Assembly (NCBI RefSeq): GCF_000092905.1
Contig: NC_014098.1
Span: forward strand, 744,001 to 808,000
Source: Kyrpidia tusciae DSM 2912
GTDB lineage: Bacteria; Bacillota; Bacilli; Kyrpidiales; Kyrpidiaceae
Direction of reading: 5' to 3'
DNA: 64,000 nucleotides
The translations under genes and the position numbers were made by a program. Under the pieces are notes generated by a model. The model saw only the letters and a list, made by a program, of their open reading frames with translations, did not search any database and was not told the origin of the DNA. Below, in pieces: positions 38,232 through 47,028 of this stretch (positions are counted from its first letter, which is position 1; each line of letters begins with the position of its first letter).

Positions 38232-38291
38232 GGTGAGTCCTCTTTTGTTAGAATAGTGGTTAGACAAATGATCCAACAAGGAGGACTCACC
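38232..38291 (+). promoter_or_regulatory. Inverted repeat sequestering the transposase ribosome site
   Basis: GGTGAGTCCTC at 38232 pairs with GAGGACTCACC ending at 38291, and the stem extends imperfectly (TTTGTTaGA with TCcAACAA). The right arm contains AAGGAGG (38278-38284), the ribosome site of the transposase at 38294, so read-through transcripts would fold and hide it. The left arm may also be the element's terminal repeat. Confidence 0.55.
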
Positions 38292-38293
38292 CT

Positions 38294-39407
38294 ATGGCCA
38301 TTATACCACAACTCGAACTGTTTTCCTGGGAAGAGATTGAGCCGCTTGGAGACTTGGAACGCCTCCGGCTGGTTCTGGAACATCTGCCGGACGAAGCGCT
38401 CATGGCGCATCTGGAGAAATCGAGAGGTCATGGACGAGATGACTACCCGGTACGGGCGATGTGGAACTCGATGTTGGCAGGAATCGTGTTTCAGCACCCG
38501 TCGATCGAGAGCTTACGTCGGGAACTCTCTCGAAACGGGCAGCTGCGGTCGATCTGTGGGTTGCGCGCAGTTCCCAGCGCAGCCGCTTACACCCGATTTC
38601 TCCGCAGCGTGATGGAGCACGGATCGTGGATCGAATCGATGTTCGACGAGCTGGTGAAGGCCCTGAGTGAGGAACTTCCGGAGTTCGGGCGTCGTTTGGC
38701 GATGGACAGTAAGGCAATCGCCTCGTGGGCGTCCCGTCCCTCGAAAGAAAAGAAGGAAGACGGACGGCGGGATCTGGATGCAGCATACGGGGTAAAAACC
38801 TATCGTGGGACCCGCGAGGACGGGAGTACATGGGAGAAAGTGGTCCGGTGGTTTGGCTACAAGCTCCACCTGGTGGTGGATGCTCAGCATGAATTGCCGG
38901 TGGCGTATACGGTGACCAAGGGGTCGCGCTCGGACGTCAAAGAAGGGCATGTCCTGCTGGATGAGATGGAGAAACGCCATCCGGAGATGTTGAAAAAGGC
39001 CGAGGTCCTGACGGCGGATCGGGGGTACGACGACTCGAAACTCCTGAGTCGCTGCTGGGATGAATATGGGATCAAGCCCGTGATCGACACGAGGCGGATG
39101 TGGAAAGACGGGGAGCAAACGCGGTTATTACCGGGACACACGAATGTGGTGTATGACGAGGGGGGAGCGGTGTACTGTTACTGTCCAGAGACAGGGGCCC
39201 GGCAACAGATGAGCAATGGTGGGTTCGAGAAAGACCGGGGGACGCTGAAAAAAGTATGTCCAGCCAAGGCGTACGGGATCACGTGTCAAGGGCGGGAACA
39301 GTGCCCCGTGGCCGGAGGGGTGCGGGTGGCGCTCGCAGTGGACCGGCGGATCTTCACGCCGATTGCCCGGGAGAGCTACAAATGGGCGAAGGAATACCGG
39401 TACAGCC
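38294..39407 (+). pseudogene. IS1182-like DDE transposase, interrupted by IS1634
   Basis: About 371 codons of a DDE transposase: N-terminal DUF772-type domain (PVRAMWNSMLAGIVFQHPS), the first catalytic block LAMDSKAIASWASRPSKEK, the second VLTADRGYDDSKL and the Cys-rich insert with CPAKAYGITCQGREQCP. It runs up to RESYKWAKEYR, where the C-terminal catalytic region with the last Glu should follow. Instead the frame enters the left end of the IS1634 element and continues with 57 unrelated codons to a stop at 39580. The remaining 3' end was not found beyond the IS1634 right end. Confidence 0.8.
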
Positions 39408-41372
39408 CATTTTTCGCATGTCGAGGAATGTCGAAACATGAAATTGATTATCTGCCTATTTCGACAAGGTTCGACGTTATATCCACAAACCAAGGACCTC
39501 TCGGAGGATTCAGTTGTCGCTTGATGTCGAAAACCCGCCCGCCGAGATGTCGATTACCCACTTTCCGCCGGTGGCAATGAAACTCCCATCAAGAGGTTAT
39601 CCGTTCGGATCCGAATCCATCGAAGAATCTGGATCCCCGTCTCGGTGAGCCCTTGAAGATGATGGGTGACCGTCCCGTCCGGCAGACGCACGATCACGTG
39701 GGTTAACCCGTCAAACTCTTTCAGTAACGTCCGGGTGGTCGGAGAGCGAAACTTCGCACCCGCGATCGCCAGTGCCGTTTGTTGATCCTCCCGCATCCCT
39801 TGGCGCACCCGGTGTTGAATGATCGCGTACACCAACAGCCCCAACAGAAAGACGTAAGCTAAGGCCAACACGCGTTTGGGCGTCTTGACGAAAATTCCGT
39901 GCACAAAATAGGGCTGTTTCAAGGCCCGAAACAGGTTCTCGACCTCAATCTGGCCTTTGTAATCCCGCAGCAGATCGGCATCGTCGGCCCGACGCGTCCG
40001 CGGGACGTTACTGATCAGGACAAATGTACTGTCCCATCGCCGTCTCTGTTCAATGGCCTTCGTGTCGGGTTCCACCGTGAAGGTCACTCGCCACCGGATA
40101 ACCTCTACGTTCCCTTGGTCGGGATCGGTTTTCCGAGGGCGCCCCACCCGCCGTTTGACGGCCGTTTCCTGCACCACCTGGCCGGTGACATGATGAAATT
40201 CCCAGCGATTATGACGCCGCTGCCAATCTTCCAAAGCCACCTTGGCATCGGCTTCACAGTGGTAAACCAGCCGCTCCTGCTGGGCCACCGCCTTCTCAAT
40301 CGCCTGAGCCTCCTCCGCCACGAGTTTCTCCAGTCGCTTGGCTTTGCGCTGATCGAGCGCCGAGGACTCCACCACCACAAACCGATAGGTCCTCCCGTAC
40401 AACTCCTCTTCAAACCCCTGAATCCGGTCGCTCGCCGCCTCTTTCCCCTCCTGAGCCACCGAACCGACCTCGATCCACCGGCTCTCATCGGCAAATGCCC
40501 GGTCCTTGAGCGCCTCACACAGACGATACGTTTCCGGCATGCGGCTAATAAACCACCGCTTCTCGTAGGTGTTCAGGTTTTCCTCGGTGACAAAGGCCGA
40601 ATCGGCCACGACGATCAGGGTATTCCAGACCTCTGGCGACAACAGTTCCGTGATGCGCTCTGTCCATGGCCCGTACCATGTCTTGTCGCTCTGATTCCCG
40701 CTCATGACATCGGCAAATAAGGGAAGCCCGCCGTAGCTCCCCAGCCCAAAGAGAAACTGTTTGAGGTCCGGACGCCGGTCCTTGCTGTATCCTCGGGTGA
40801 TCCGAAAAGGCGCATCCTCGAAGTCGGCCGGATCATAGCTGCCTTGCACGGAAAAGGAGGTGGTATCCAACCGGATGACATCCAGAACCAGGGAGCAGGC
40901 ATCCGGGGATCCCAGGGCAATCTCGTGATAAATGTGCCAAGGATCGGCGTCGGCGAACTTGTCCAGGGCCCGTGCCAAGCGGTCGTCATTGAAGTGGCCG
41001 GCCTCGATGCCATTGCCGAACAATGCCTCCACATCCATGTCCCTGAAGAACCACTCGATCCGGTACAACGGTTCTCGGCGTACGAGAAGATTGACCAAGA
41101 GCGCGGTAATGGCGGTGCCGGGGCTCACCTCGGTCCGATGGCGGTCCCACGCAACGTGGGCATCGATGATCTCCGCCACCCGAAGCTCTCGACACAAGTA
41201 GGCCACCAGTGGTGCCGCTTCCAACTTGTGAACTTCCACCGTAACACCCGGAAGTTGCATGTCTCTCCCCTCCGAACTCTTGTACAGAGAGAATTCGGAG
41301 TTTCTTGTTCATTTTCCTCCTAATACCCCTCAAAAAACATCATTCGACAAAATCTGACATGCGAAAAATAGG
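39408..41372 (-). mobile_element. IS1634-family element, apparently complete
   Basis: About 1.97 kb bounded by terminal inverted repeats: the left end reads CCCATTTTTCGCATGTC, the right end read inwards CCCTATTTTTCGCATGTC, one base different in length, and both continue into a further TGTCGAA match. One transposase gene on the minus strand fills it. No clear target duplication is visible next to the ends. A deleted second copy of its transposase is at 48780. Confidence 0.75.
39554..41260 (-). CDS. IS1634-family transposase
   Basis: A 568-residue transposase. The N-terminal DUF4277-type domain (ELRVAEIIDAHVAWD; LLVNLLVRREPLYRIEWFF) is followed by the DDE core: LDVIRLDTTSFSVQGSYD (first Asp), LIVVADSAFVTEENL (second Asp) and DYKGQIEVENLFRALKQPYF (Glu). 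The length is normal for the family and there is no frameshift, so it may be active. ATG 41260 is preceded by GGGAGAGAC. It is the only transposase in the window that looks intact. Confidence 0.9.
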   Translation of the reverse strand: MQLPGVTVEVHKLEAAPLVAYLCRELRVAEIIDAHVAWDRHRTEVSPGTAITALLVNLLVRREPLYRIEWFFRDMDVEALFGNGIEAGHFNDDRLARALDKFADADPWHIYHEIALGSPDACSLVLDVIRLDTTSFSVQGSYDPADFEDAPFRITRGYSKDRRPDLKQFLFGLGSYGGLPLFADVMSGNQSDKTWYGPWTERITELLSPEVWNTLIVVADSAFVTEENLNTYEKRWFISRMPETYRLCEALKDRAFADESRWIEVGSVAQEGKEAASDRIQGFEEELYGRTYRFVVVESSALDQRKAKRLEKLVAEEAQAIEKAVAQQERLVYHCEADAKVALEDWQRRHNRWEFHHVTGQVVQETAVKRRVGRPRKTDPDQGNVEVIRWRVTFTVEPDTKAIEQRRRWDSTFVLISNVPRTRRADDADLLRDYKGQIEVENLFRALKQPYFVHGIFVKTPKRVLALAYVFLLGLLVYAIIQHRVRQGMREDQQTALAIAGAKFRSPTTRTLLKEFDGLTHVIVRLPDGTVTHHLQGLTETGIQILRWIRIRTDNLLMGVSLPPAESG

Positions 41373-41585
41373 GTTCAGCATGGCCTGAACCATCCAACCT
41401 GTGGATGATAAACCAGATAATGGACATACCAAACTCGCCACGCCGATGGGATTCGTGCTGAAGGTTCGGGGAAAAAGGGACATCGAAAAAGGCTCGGCTC
41501 AAATTGTGCTTGACAAAAACAGTTTGGCAACAGAATCACGAGTTACTGACGTGGTTGAAACAACTGGGGCGGTGAAGCGTAGGTC
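41373..41585. other. Non-coding gap after IS1634
   Basis: 213 bases with no defendable gene; a TTGACA at 41511 lacks a -10. The missing end of the interrupted IS1182-like transposase is not here. Confidence 0.35.
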
Positions 41586-41670
41586 GTTATGGAAAGTCCG
41601 ATTACTGATGAGGCACTCCCTCTAACAGTTTCCGGGCACCAACTTTCCATAACGGCTAGCTTTCCATAAC
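41586..41670. repeat. Cluster of three TTATGGAAAG repeats at the broken end of the TniA-like element
   Basis: GTTATGGAAAGT (41586-41597, plus), ACTTTCCATAAC (41642-41653, minus) and GCTTTCCATAAC (41659-41670, minus) share the core TTATGGAAAG. They sit exactly where the transposase reading frame loses homology (41669), consistent with binding sites at an element end. Confidence 0.55.
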
Positions 41671-42451
41671 CGGTTGCTTCTGGCGAATAGGGCTTGGCGT
41701 AGAGCAACCGAATGCCCAATTTGGCGCACGTGCGTGCCATCCACCGGGTTCGGTATTGTTTCCCGTTGTCAAAATACACCGATTCCGGTACGCCGTGTTT
41801 CTGGATGGCCTTGCGAAAACAGTCCTCCACAATGGCCTGGTCCAGGGTGGGGTAAAACTCTCCGTGCAGGACAAAGCGCGTGGCGTCATCCAACATGACC
41901 ACCAAAAAGACCTGCTTGGAACTCCCGCCGGCACCCAGGGGAAGATACGGGCCGTATTTGATGTCGCTGTGCCACAGGCCATTGCGGTGCCGGCGCTGAA
42001 AACGTCGGGCGGCCACTCCGGCGTCGGCATACATCCGCATCTGGCGAGAACTGTAGCCACGCTGGGCCAGCTTTTCCTGGAGGGTGCTGCGCTTGAGTTG
42101 TCCGGGCTGGGCCAGCCCCTCCCACTCGAGGATCTGAATGATCTGGGCGACGCTGCGACGGGGCACCTCCCGCCGCAGGAGGATCGCCTGCTCCAGGAGT
42201 TTGTCGGGGATGGCCTCCCCTGTCTTCCGGGATTCCCTGCCCTTGGGTTTGAGTCCGTCAAACCCCTCGGCCCGATACCGGGCCACATACCGGCGCAGGG
42301 TCCGCTCAGACAGCCCCGTCTGTTGGCAAAGCTGGGCCCGAATCTCCCGCGCCTTGGCCGCATCCAGACCTTCCGCCAGCAGGGGCGACACCATCTGCAT
42401 CCGCTCGGCCGCCAGCTTCTCCGCTTTCTTCCAGTCTTTCAAGCCTTTCAC
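41669..42451 (-). pseudogene. TniA/Mu-like rve transposase, 3' truncated
   Basis: About 260 codons of a transposase: two helix-turn-helix regions at the front (QTGLSERTLRRYVARYRAEG, then the VPRRSVAQIIQILEWEG region) and the rve core with NGLWHSDIKYGPYLP (first Asp), VYFDNGKQYRTRWM (second Asp) and LLYAKPYSPEATG, where the catalytic Glu should come next. The frame then runs into repeat sequence and ends at 41543. The missing Glu makes it inactive. It starts at GTG 42451 behind AGAGG, overlapping the zinc-ribbon gene in another frame. Confidence 0.75.
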
Positions 42452-42965
42452 CTCTTTCAGGAGGGATTAGCTTGAAAGTAGCCGAAGACGCCCTGGACAA
42501 ACAGGCCGAACGGGTCTGTACCCACAAATTTGCATTGGCCATGGGGCGGACAGTTCGGGCCAGCCATCCGGAGGCCTCCCCCACCAGCCGTCCGATCCGT
42601 TGGAGTGCAGACTGTGGACAAGTGGACGAGCTTTCCACAGGAAACCCGAAGCGATGGGCCAAGGCGTTCAGGCAGCCGGCCGCGTAAGGTGCCCAACCGG
42701 CAAACCAGTGCCGCCAGCGGCGCAATGTGGACTCCTCGACCCCGACAGGCTCCGCAGGCGGCTCACTCACCGCGGCTTCGATGCTGAGGGCCTCATGCCG
42801 TTTGTAAGGCACCAGGATGTCCGGCAGCTCGTGATGGATCCGCCTGCAACGCCCACAACGAAGCCTGCGAATGATGAACTGGATCTTCTCTCCTGCGGAC
42901 CGGACACATCCACGACGCCGACTGCCAATCACGCCAAGCGCCCCCTCACAACACGGACAGGGCAC
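42306..42965 (-). CDS. DUF6431-like zinc-ribbon protein of the TniA-like element
   Basis: A frame of 219 codons from GTG 42965. The N terminus is Cys-rich (PCPCCEG; RLRCGRCRRIHHELPDI followed by VPYKRH), a double zinc ribbon, then a helical DNA-binding-like part. I associate this arrangement with DUF6431 proteins that precede rve transposases in Firmicutes, from memory. The last 49 codons overlap the transposase start in another frame, so the true C terminus may be earlier or programmed frameshifting may occur. Fragments of the same gene are found near 46003 and 49326. Confidence 0.6.
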   Translation of the reverse strand: MPCPCCEGALGVIGSRRRGCVRSAGEKIQFIIRRLRCGRCRRIHHELPDILVPYKRHEALSIEAAVSEPPAEPVGVEESTLRRWRHWFAGWAPYAAGCLNALAHRFGFPVESSSTCPQSALQRIGRLVGEASGWLARTVRPMANANLWVQTRSACLSRASSATFKLIPPERGERLERLEESGEAGGRADADGVAPAGGRSGCGQGAGDSGPALPTDGAV

Positions 42966-43017
42966 CGATTCCGCACTCCGAACAAAAAACCCCGTCTACA
43001 CCTGTTTCAACGAGCTC

Positions 43018-43196
43018 AAAATCTGATACAATGATCACAGGTGATTGTGGTTGGGTGCCTCTGAGGATGCTGTTGACCGCAGTATCCTGATAGACAGAGG
43101 TACCCTTTTCCTTTCCCAGACTTATGGACATTGTATCCGTCAACTTCTGGACAGGCAATCCCGTCAGCATTCGGCCATTATGGCGTAGCGGTAACA
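43018..43196 (-). repeat. Leader repeat copy A (left end of TniA-like element)
   Basis: Read on the minus strand: end motif near 43196, CCATAATGG-type and TTATGGACA-type repeats, a promoter-like TTGCCT-17-TACAAT, and a hairpin with arms GGGTACCTCTG and CAGAGGCACCC (43095-43105, 43053-43063), then a T-rich leader to the zinc-ribbon gene. Copies B (45747) and C (49190) have the same order. Confidence 0.75.
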
Positions 43197-43352
43197 GACA
43201 TATCAAATTACTGTTGCATACGCCCGAATCGCTGAAGGCACGCTTTAACATCGATCTAGCGTTTGTGCCGGGGCAAAGAGCTTCAGCGTGCTTTATCTCC
43301 CCGGTGGTGTGAGTGCCTAAGGGAAAGGCGGAACGACGGAGGGGGTGCGGTC

Positions 43353-44684
43353 ATGATGGAAACCAAGAACCTAGTTGAGGATTCATTATCGATTGAGGAG
43401 AAGGTGAAAAGCCTTCCCGAGTGGCTGAAGCAATATGTGGTATCACCTGAGAAACAGCGGCAGTTGTATAGGAAAACGATAGGGATCGTTATTGCGTCGC
43501 AAATCTTTGGTGGAGCGGGGTTAGCTGCAGGCATCACGGTAGGCGCACTGCTCGCCCAGAATATGCTCGGAACTGATAGATATGCAGGAATTCCTGCTGC
43601 TTTGTTTACATTAGGTTCTGCCGCTGCAGCGTTTTTAGTTGGTCGCCTTTCCCAACGGTTGGGTCGACGAATTGGTGTGGCTACAGGTTTTTTGGCGGGA
43701 GGCATTGGCTCAATTGGGGTCGTTTCGGCAGCAATATTCCATATATTACCTCTGTTTTTTATTTCGTTGTTGGTCTACGGTGCCGGCACAGCGACAAACT
43801 TGCAGGCGCGTTATGCTGGTACGGACTTGGCACTTCCAACACAGCGGGCGAAGGCAATTAGCGCCGCAATGGTGTTCACGACATTCGGCGCAGTGGCGGG
43901 ACCGAATCTGGTCAATATCACGGGGAGGGTAGCGACTTCTCTGGGCGCTCCTGCGCTTTCAGGGCCATTTATGCTGGCTACCGTTGCGTATATTTTAGCC
44001 GGACTGGCCCTTCTCTTATTTCTTCGCCCTGATCCGCTTGTGGTCGCCAAAGCCATCGCAGATGTTGAACGTTCCAAGGAAAATCAAAGCACCGGAACGG
44101 GAACAAAGGTCGCTGAAGAGGGAATCCATAAGCCAGGGGTTATCCTGGGTGCAACCGTGATGGTGTTAACTCAAATTGTGATGATTGCCATTATGACGAT
44201 GACACCTGTTCACATGAAGCATTACGGACATGGGCTAGGGGAGATCGGTCTCGTTATCGGAATCCATATTGCTGCAATGTACTTGCCTTCCCCAATTACC
44301 GGCTTTCTCGTTGATAAGTACGGACGGACGATGATGTTCTACATTTCTGGTGTTACCTTGCTCTTGGCAGGATTGGTGGCTGCATTTGCGCCTGGCCAAT
44401 CGATGGTCCTGCTCATACTTGCGCTGGCGTTGCTTGGTTTGGGCTGGAACTTCGGATTGATTAGCGGTACAGCAGCTATCGTCGATGCCACGCCGCCGCA
44501 AATCCGGGCGAAAACTCAAGGTACGGTGGATGTGCTGATCGCTTTGGCTGGGTCCTCCGGGGGTGCATTGTCCGGCATGGTTGTTGCCCAGTCCAGCTAT
44601 GCCACGCTTTCTTTGGCAGGAGGGTTCCTGTCCTTGCTTTTGATTCCGGTAATCGTCTGGTCAAAGAGTCAAAAGAAGGGATAA
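43353..44684 (+). CDS. MFS transporter
   Basis: A 443-residue major facilitator with about 12 hydrophobic segments. A soluble N-terminal 45 residues (SIEEKVKSLPEWLKQYV) precede helix 1; the loop 2-3 signature is GRLSQRLGRRIG and the second-half counterpart GFLVDKYGRTMMF. Substrate unknown; drug or metabolite efflux is likely. ATG 43353 follows GGAGGGGGTGCGG. The gene is visibly more AT-rich than the core genome and lies between inverted left ends of the TniA-like element, so it looks like acquired cargo. ATG 43356 is one codon shorter. Confidence 0.85.
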   Translation: MMETKNLVEDSLSIEEKVKSLPEWLKQYVVSPEKQRQLYRKTIGIVIASQIFGGAGLAAGITVGALLAQNMLGTDRYAGIPAALFTLGSAAAAFLVGRLSQRLGRRIGVATGFLAGGIGSIGVVSAAIFHILPLFFISLLVYGAGTATNLQARYAGTDLALPTQRAKAISAAMVFTTFGAVAGPNLVNITGRVATSLGAPALSGPFMLATVAYILAGLALLLFLRPDPLVVAKAIADVERSKENQSTGTGTKVAEEGIHKPGVILGATVMVLTQIVMIAIMTMTPVHMKHYGHGLGEIGLVIGIHIAAMYLPSPITGFLVDKYGRTMMFYISGVTLLLAGLVAAFAPGQSMVLLILALALLGLGWNFGLISGTAAIVDATPPQIRAKTQGTVDVLIALAGSSGGALSGMVVAQSSYATLSLAGGFLSLLLIPVIVWSKSQKKG

Positions 44685-44861
44685 CGTGGAAGACTTAATA
44701 AGGGAAAGGTATTGTCCCGTCAAGACCAGCTATGTGGTGTCAAGATACAAACTCTTAAGCCCCGAAATTGGACTGGATCATCTCCGCTAACCATGTCATC
44801 ATGAGATCAACCGGGGTTGTCCCGGTCGTCGTAGATTTTCGTGACGGCCTTTTTCTTCAAT

Positions 44862-45741
44862 TTACGCGGTTATGGATGTTTCTTCCTTCTGGAGTTGTGA
44901 ATGTACACACTTGTGTAATGCGTCGATGAGCAGCGGGATTTGGCGAAATCCCTTGACGGTGCGGAACTTTTTCTCCGCCTCGAGAAAACCCGCGGCAGCC
45001 GAGCGTAGCACCTGTTCCCCATTTTGCCAACGTTTCACGTTCCGACTCCCCAGACGCACTATATCATTCGCCGATTCAATCACATTCGTCGAACGCAGGG
45101 TCCCCCGCAACAGTTCCGGAATACCCAGTCGGATCACGGTCACGGTCTCTTCCATCCCTTCCCGCAAACTGGCTGCCGCCCCTGGATACGCCTTCTCAAG
45201 CTGCGCCGCCAATCGCCTCAGGGCCGCCAGCGCCTCTTTCTCGGTCTCCTGACGCCAGGCCTCCCGCAGTTGCCTCTTGACCCAATCTCGCTGTTTCTCC
45301 GGCAGGTGCTCCAGGACATTGCGCTCTTTGTGCACCTGACACCGTTGAACCACGGCTGTCTCTCCCAGTACGTCCCGCACGGCTGTACGTAAGGCCTTGC
45401 TCCCATCGATCACCACCAGAATCCCGCCGTCAGTCCTCAGTCCTCGGTCCACAAGATCGGTCAGCAGTGCCTTGCGCACCGTCGCATTCTCGGTCGCTCC
45501 TTCCCAGACGCCCAGGATCTGCTTCTTTCCCTCGGCATCAATGCCCAGTGCGGCCACCACGGTGTGGTCCGCCATGACGATCCCGTCGATGACCAGGGCC
45601 ACATACCGGCGGTCATCCAGGCGTCGCTGCATGAGCTTTTCCAGCAGCTTCTTCGTCGCGGCGATGAAACGGCGGCTGACGGCGCTCTTGCTCGTGCCGG
45701 CCGTTTCCACCTCGCTACCCACCGGTTCAAGACCAAATGCA
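44862..45741 (-). pseudogene. IS256-family transposase, N-terminally truncated
   Basis: About 290 codons of the IS256 (transposase_mut) catalytic part: GTSKSAVSRRFIAATKK, VALVIDGIVMADHTVVAALG (first Asp), GILVVIDGSKALRTAV (second Asp), VQRCQVHKERNVLEHLP and the C-terminal STNVIESANDIVRLGSRNVK (Glu). The first 100 or so residues are missing: the frame is homologous up to YAFGLEPVGSEV at 45741, where repeat copy B starts, so the insertion of that element probably removed them. Confidence 0.8.
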
Positions 45742-45746
45742 TAGTG

Positions 45747-46141
45747 TTACCGCTATTCCATAATGGCCGAATGCTGACGGGATTGCCTGTCCAGAAGTTG
45801 ACGGATACAATGTCCATAAGTCTGGGAAAGGAAAAGGGTACCTCTGTCTATCAGGATACTGCGGTCAACAGCATCCTCAGAGGTACCCAATCATCATCAC
45901 CTGTGATCATTATATCAGATTTTGAGCTCGTTGAAACAGGTGTAGACGGGGTTTTTTGTTCGGAGTGCGGAATCGGTGCCCTGCCCGTGTTGTGAGATCC
46001 CTCATGAAAGAGGTGAAAGGCTTGAAAGACTGGAAGAAAGCGGAGGAGTTGGCGGTCGAGCGGATGCAGATGGTGTCGCCCCTGCTGGCCGAAGGTCTGG
46101 ATGCGGCCAAGGCGCCGGAGATCCGGGCGAGGGCAAGTCGA
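45747..46141 (+). mobile_element. Deletion derivative of the TniA-like element (copy B)
   Basis: The left end (45747 on) with the hairpin GGGTACCTCTG (45836-45846) / CAGAGGTACCC (45878-45888) is followed by the first codons of the zinc-ribbon gene (PCPCCE at about 45979). It then jumps directly to the start of the transposase (VKGLKDWKKAEELAVERMQM, from 46014) and stops being homologous after about 45 codons at 46135. Roughly 540 bases of the zinc-ribbon gene and most of the transposase are deleted. Confidence 0.7.
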
Positions 46142-46248
46142 TAGGCGTTTCGGTGACGGCTGTAACCAGAGAACTTCTTGGCCTTGTATGGGCGATTGCT
46201 TGCGAAGTGGAACTGGTAACGCATGAGTAGAGGGTTCCACGCTTGGAT

Positions 46249-46278
46249 TTGACACGAATTCGTGTCTTTAATTATAAA
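46249..46278 (+). promoter_or_regulatory. Promoter with perfect 16-bp palindromic operator
   Basis: TTGACA (46249-46254), 18 bases and TATAAA (46273-46278). The spacer holds GACACGAATTCGTGTC (46251-46266), a perfect palindrome that overlaps the -35 box. Repression by the HTH protein encoded 32 bases downstream is the simplest reading. Confidence 0.7.
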
Positions 46279-46309
46279 ATAAAGCGTTAGGACAAAGAGG
46301 GGGATGATT

Positions 46310-46606
46310 ATGCTAAATCAAAACCATGACGAGTCTTCTGTTCTATATGAGGTGATGACCATCTCTGAGGCTGAAAAGATGTGGGGGCTTGGTAAAGATA
46401 CCCTAAGAAAATCTATCGATCGGGGTCGATTTGCTCGTCATGAGGTCCGGAAAAGCGGTGGCACGTGGTTGATCACTCGGAAGGCGGTGGAGCGGCATTA
46501 TGGACAACCGCCGATTGAACAAGCAACAGAGGATGAAGTTAAGAATGCCCTCGAGCAATTCATCACAAAGTATAAGTCGGCTCTCGACCGGCTGGCAAAA
46601 CAATGA
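46310..46606 (+). CDS. Helix-turn-helix protein, possible antitoxin
   Basis: A 98-residue protein with a MerR/excisionase-like HTH (MTISEAEKMWGLGKDTLRKS, then GGTWLITRKAVERHYG) and a helical C-terminal tail (NALEQFITKYKSALDRLAKQ). ATG 46310 lies 6 bases after AAAGAGGGGG; ATG 46304 touches the ribosome site and is less likely. The palindromic operator in its promoter and a PIN-domain remnant 250 bases downstream suggest the antitoxin half of a broken toxin-antitoxin pair. AT-rich relative to the core genome. Confidence 0.7.
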   Translation: MLNQNHDESSVLYEVMTISEAEKMWGLGKDTLRKSIDRGRFARHEVRKSGGTWLITRKAVERHYGQPPIEQATEDEVKNALEQFITKYKSALDRLAKQ

Positions 46607-46679
46607 AAACGCTTGACAAGAGCCGCATAATCCCACCACCGGTATGGAATCCGAACCACAGGTTGTGAAATGCGAGTTG

Positions 46680-46691
46680 CCCCCCCCCCCC
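46680..46691 (+). repeat. Twelve-base poly-C tract
   Basis: Twelve consecutive C within an intergenic stretch (46607-46857) that otherwise shows no gene; a slippage-prone site or an assembly uncertainty. Confidence 0.8.
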
Positions 46692-46857
46692 GGAATCTTA
46701 TGATGTCTTTGGCAGGTCGCTGGTGATTTCTGAATCGTCGTTTTTTCTGCCCAGAAGAAGAGAATTTAACCATTCGTATGCGTTTCTTGTAGAGAGCCCA
46801 CGTTTGCGTTTGCGGATCTGGATGGAATAACTTTATTTGCCTCTTCTTATTTGCTGG

Positions 46858-47028
46858 ACAGTGAAAAGTTCTTTGATAATGCCGGAACCGCCACCTGACC
46901 AAATGGAACAAGCTATTGAGGAGCTTCGCGATCCCAAAGACGGACCGATTTTGGCGGCCGCCCGGTTCTATAGAGTGGATTTTATTGTCACGGGAGATAA
47001 AGATCTTTTGGTATTGGCTCCGACTCAC
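46858..47028 (+). pseudogene. PIN-domain toxin remnant
   Basis: About 55 codons encode the end of a PIN domain: AIEELRDPKDGPILAAARFY followed by VDFIVTGDKDLLVL, with the acidic residues of the last two PIN motifs. The N-terminal part with the first Asp is missing and the C terminus is fused to unrelated codons. PIN toxins are Mg-dependent RNases; this piece cannot be active. Confidence 0.65.

Noticed and set aside
46603-46665. Short frame overlapping the HTH stop (ATGA)
   Set aside because: Only about 20 codons before a stop and no resemblance to a toxin start; may be the relic of one.
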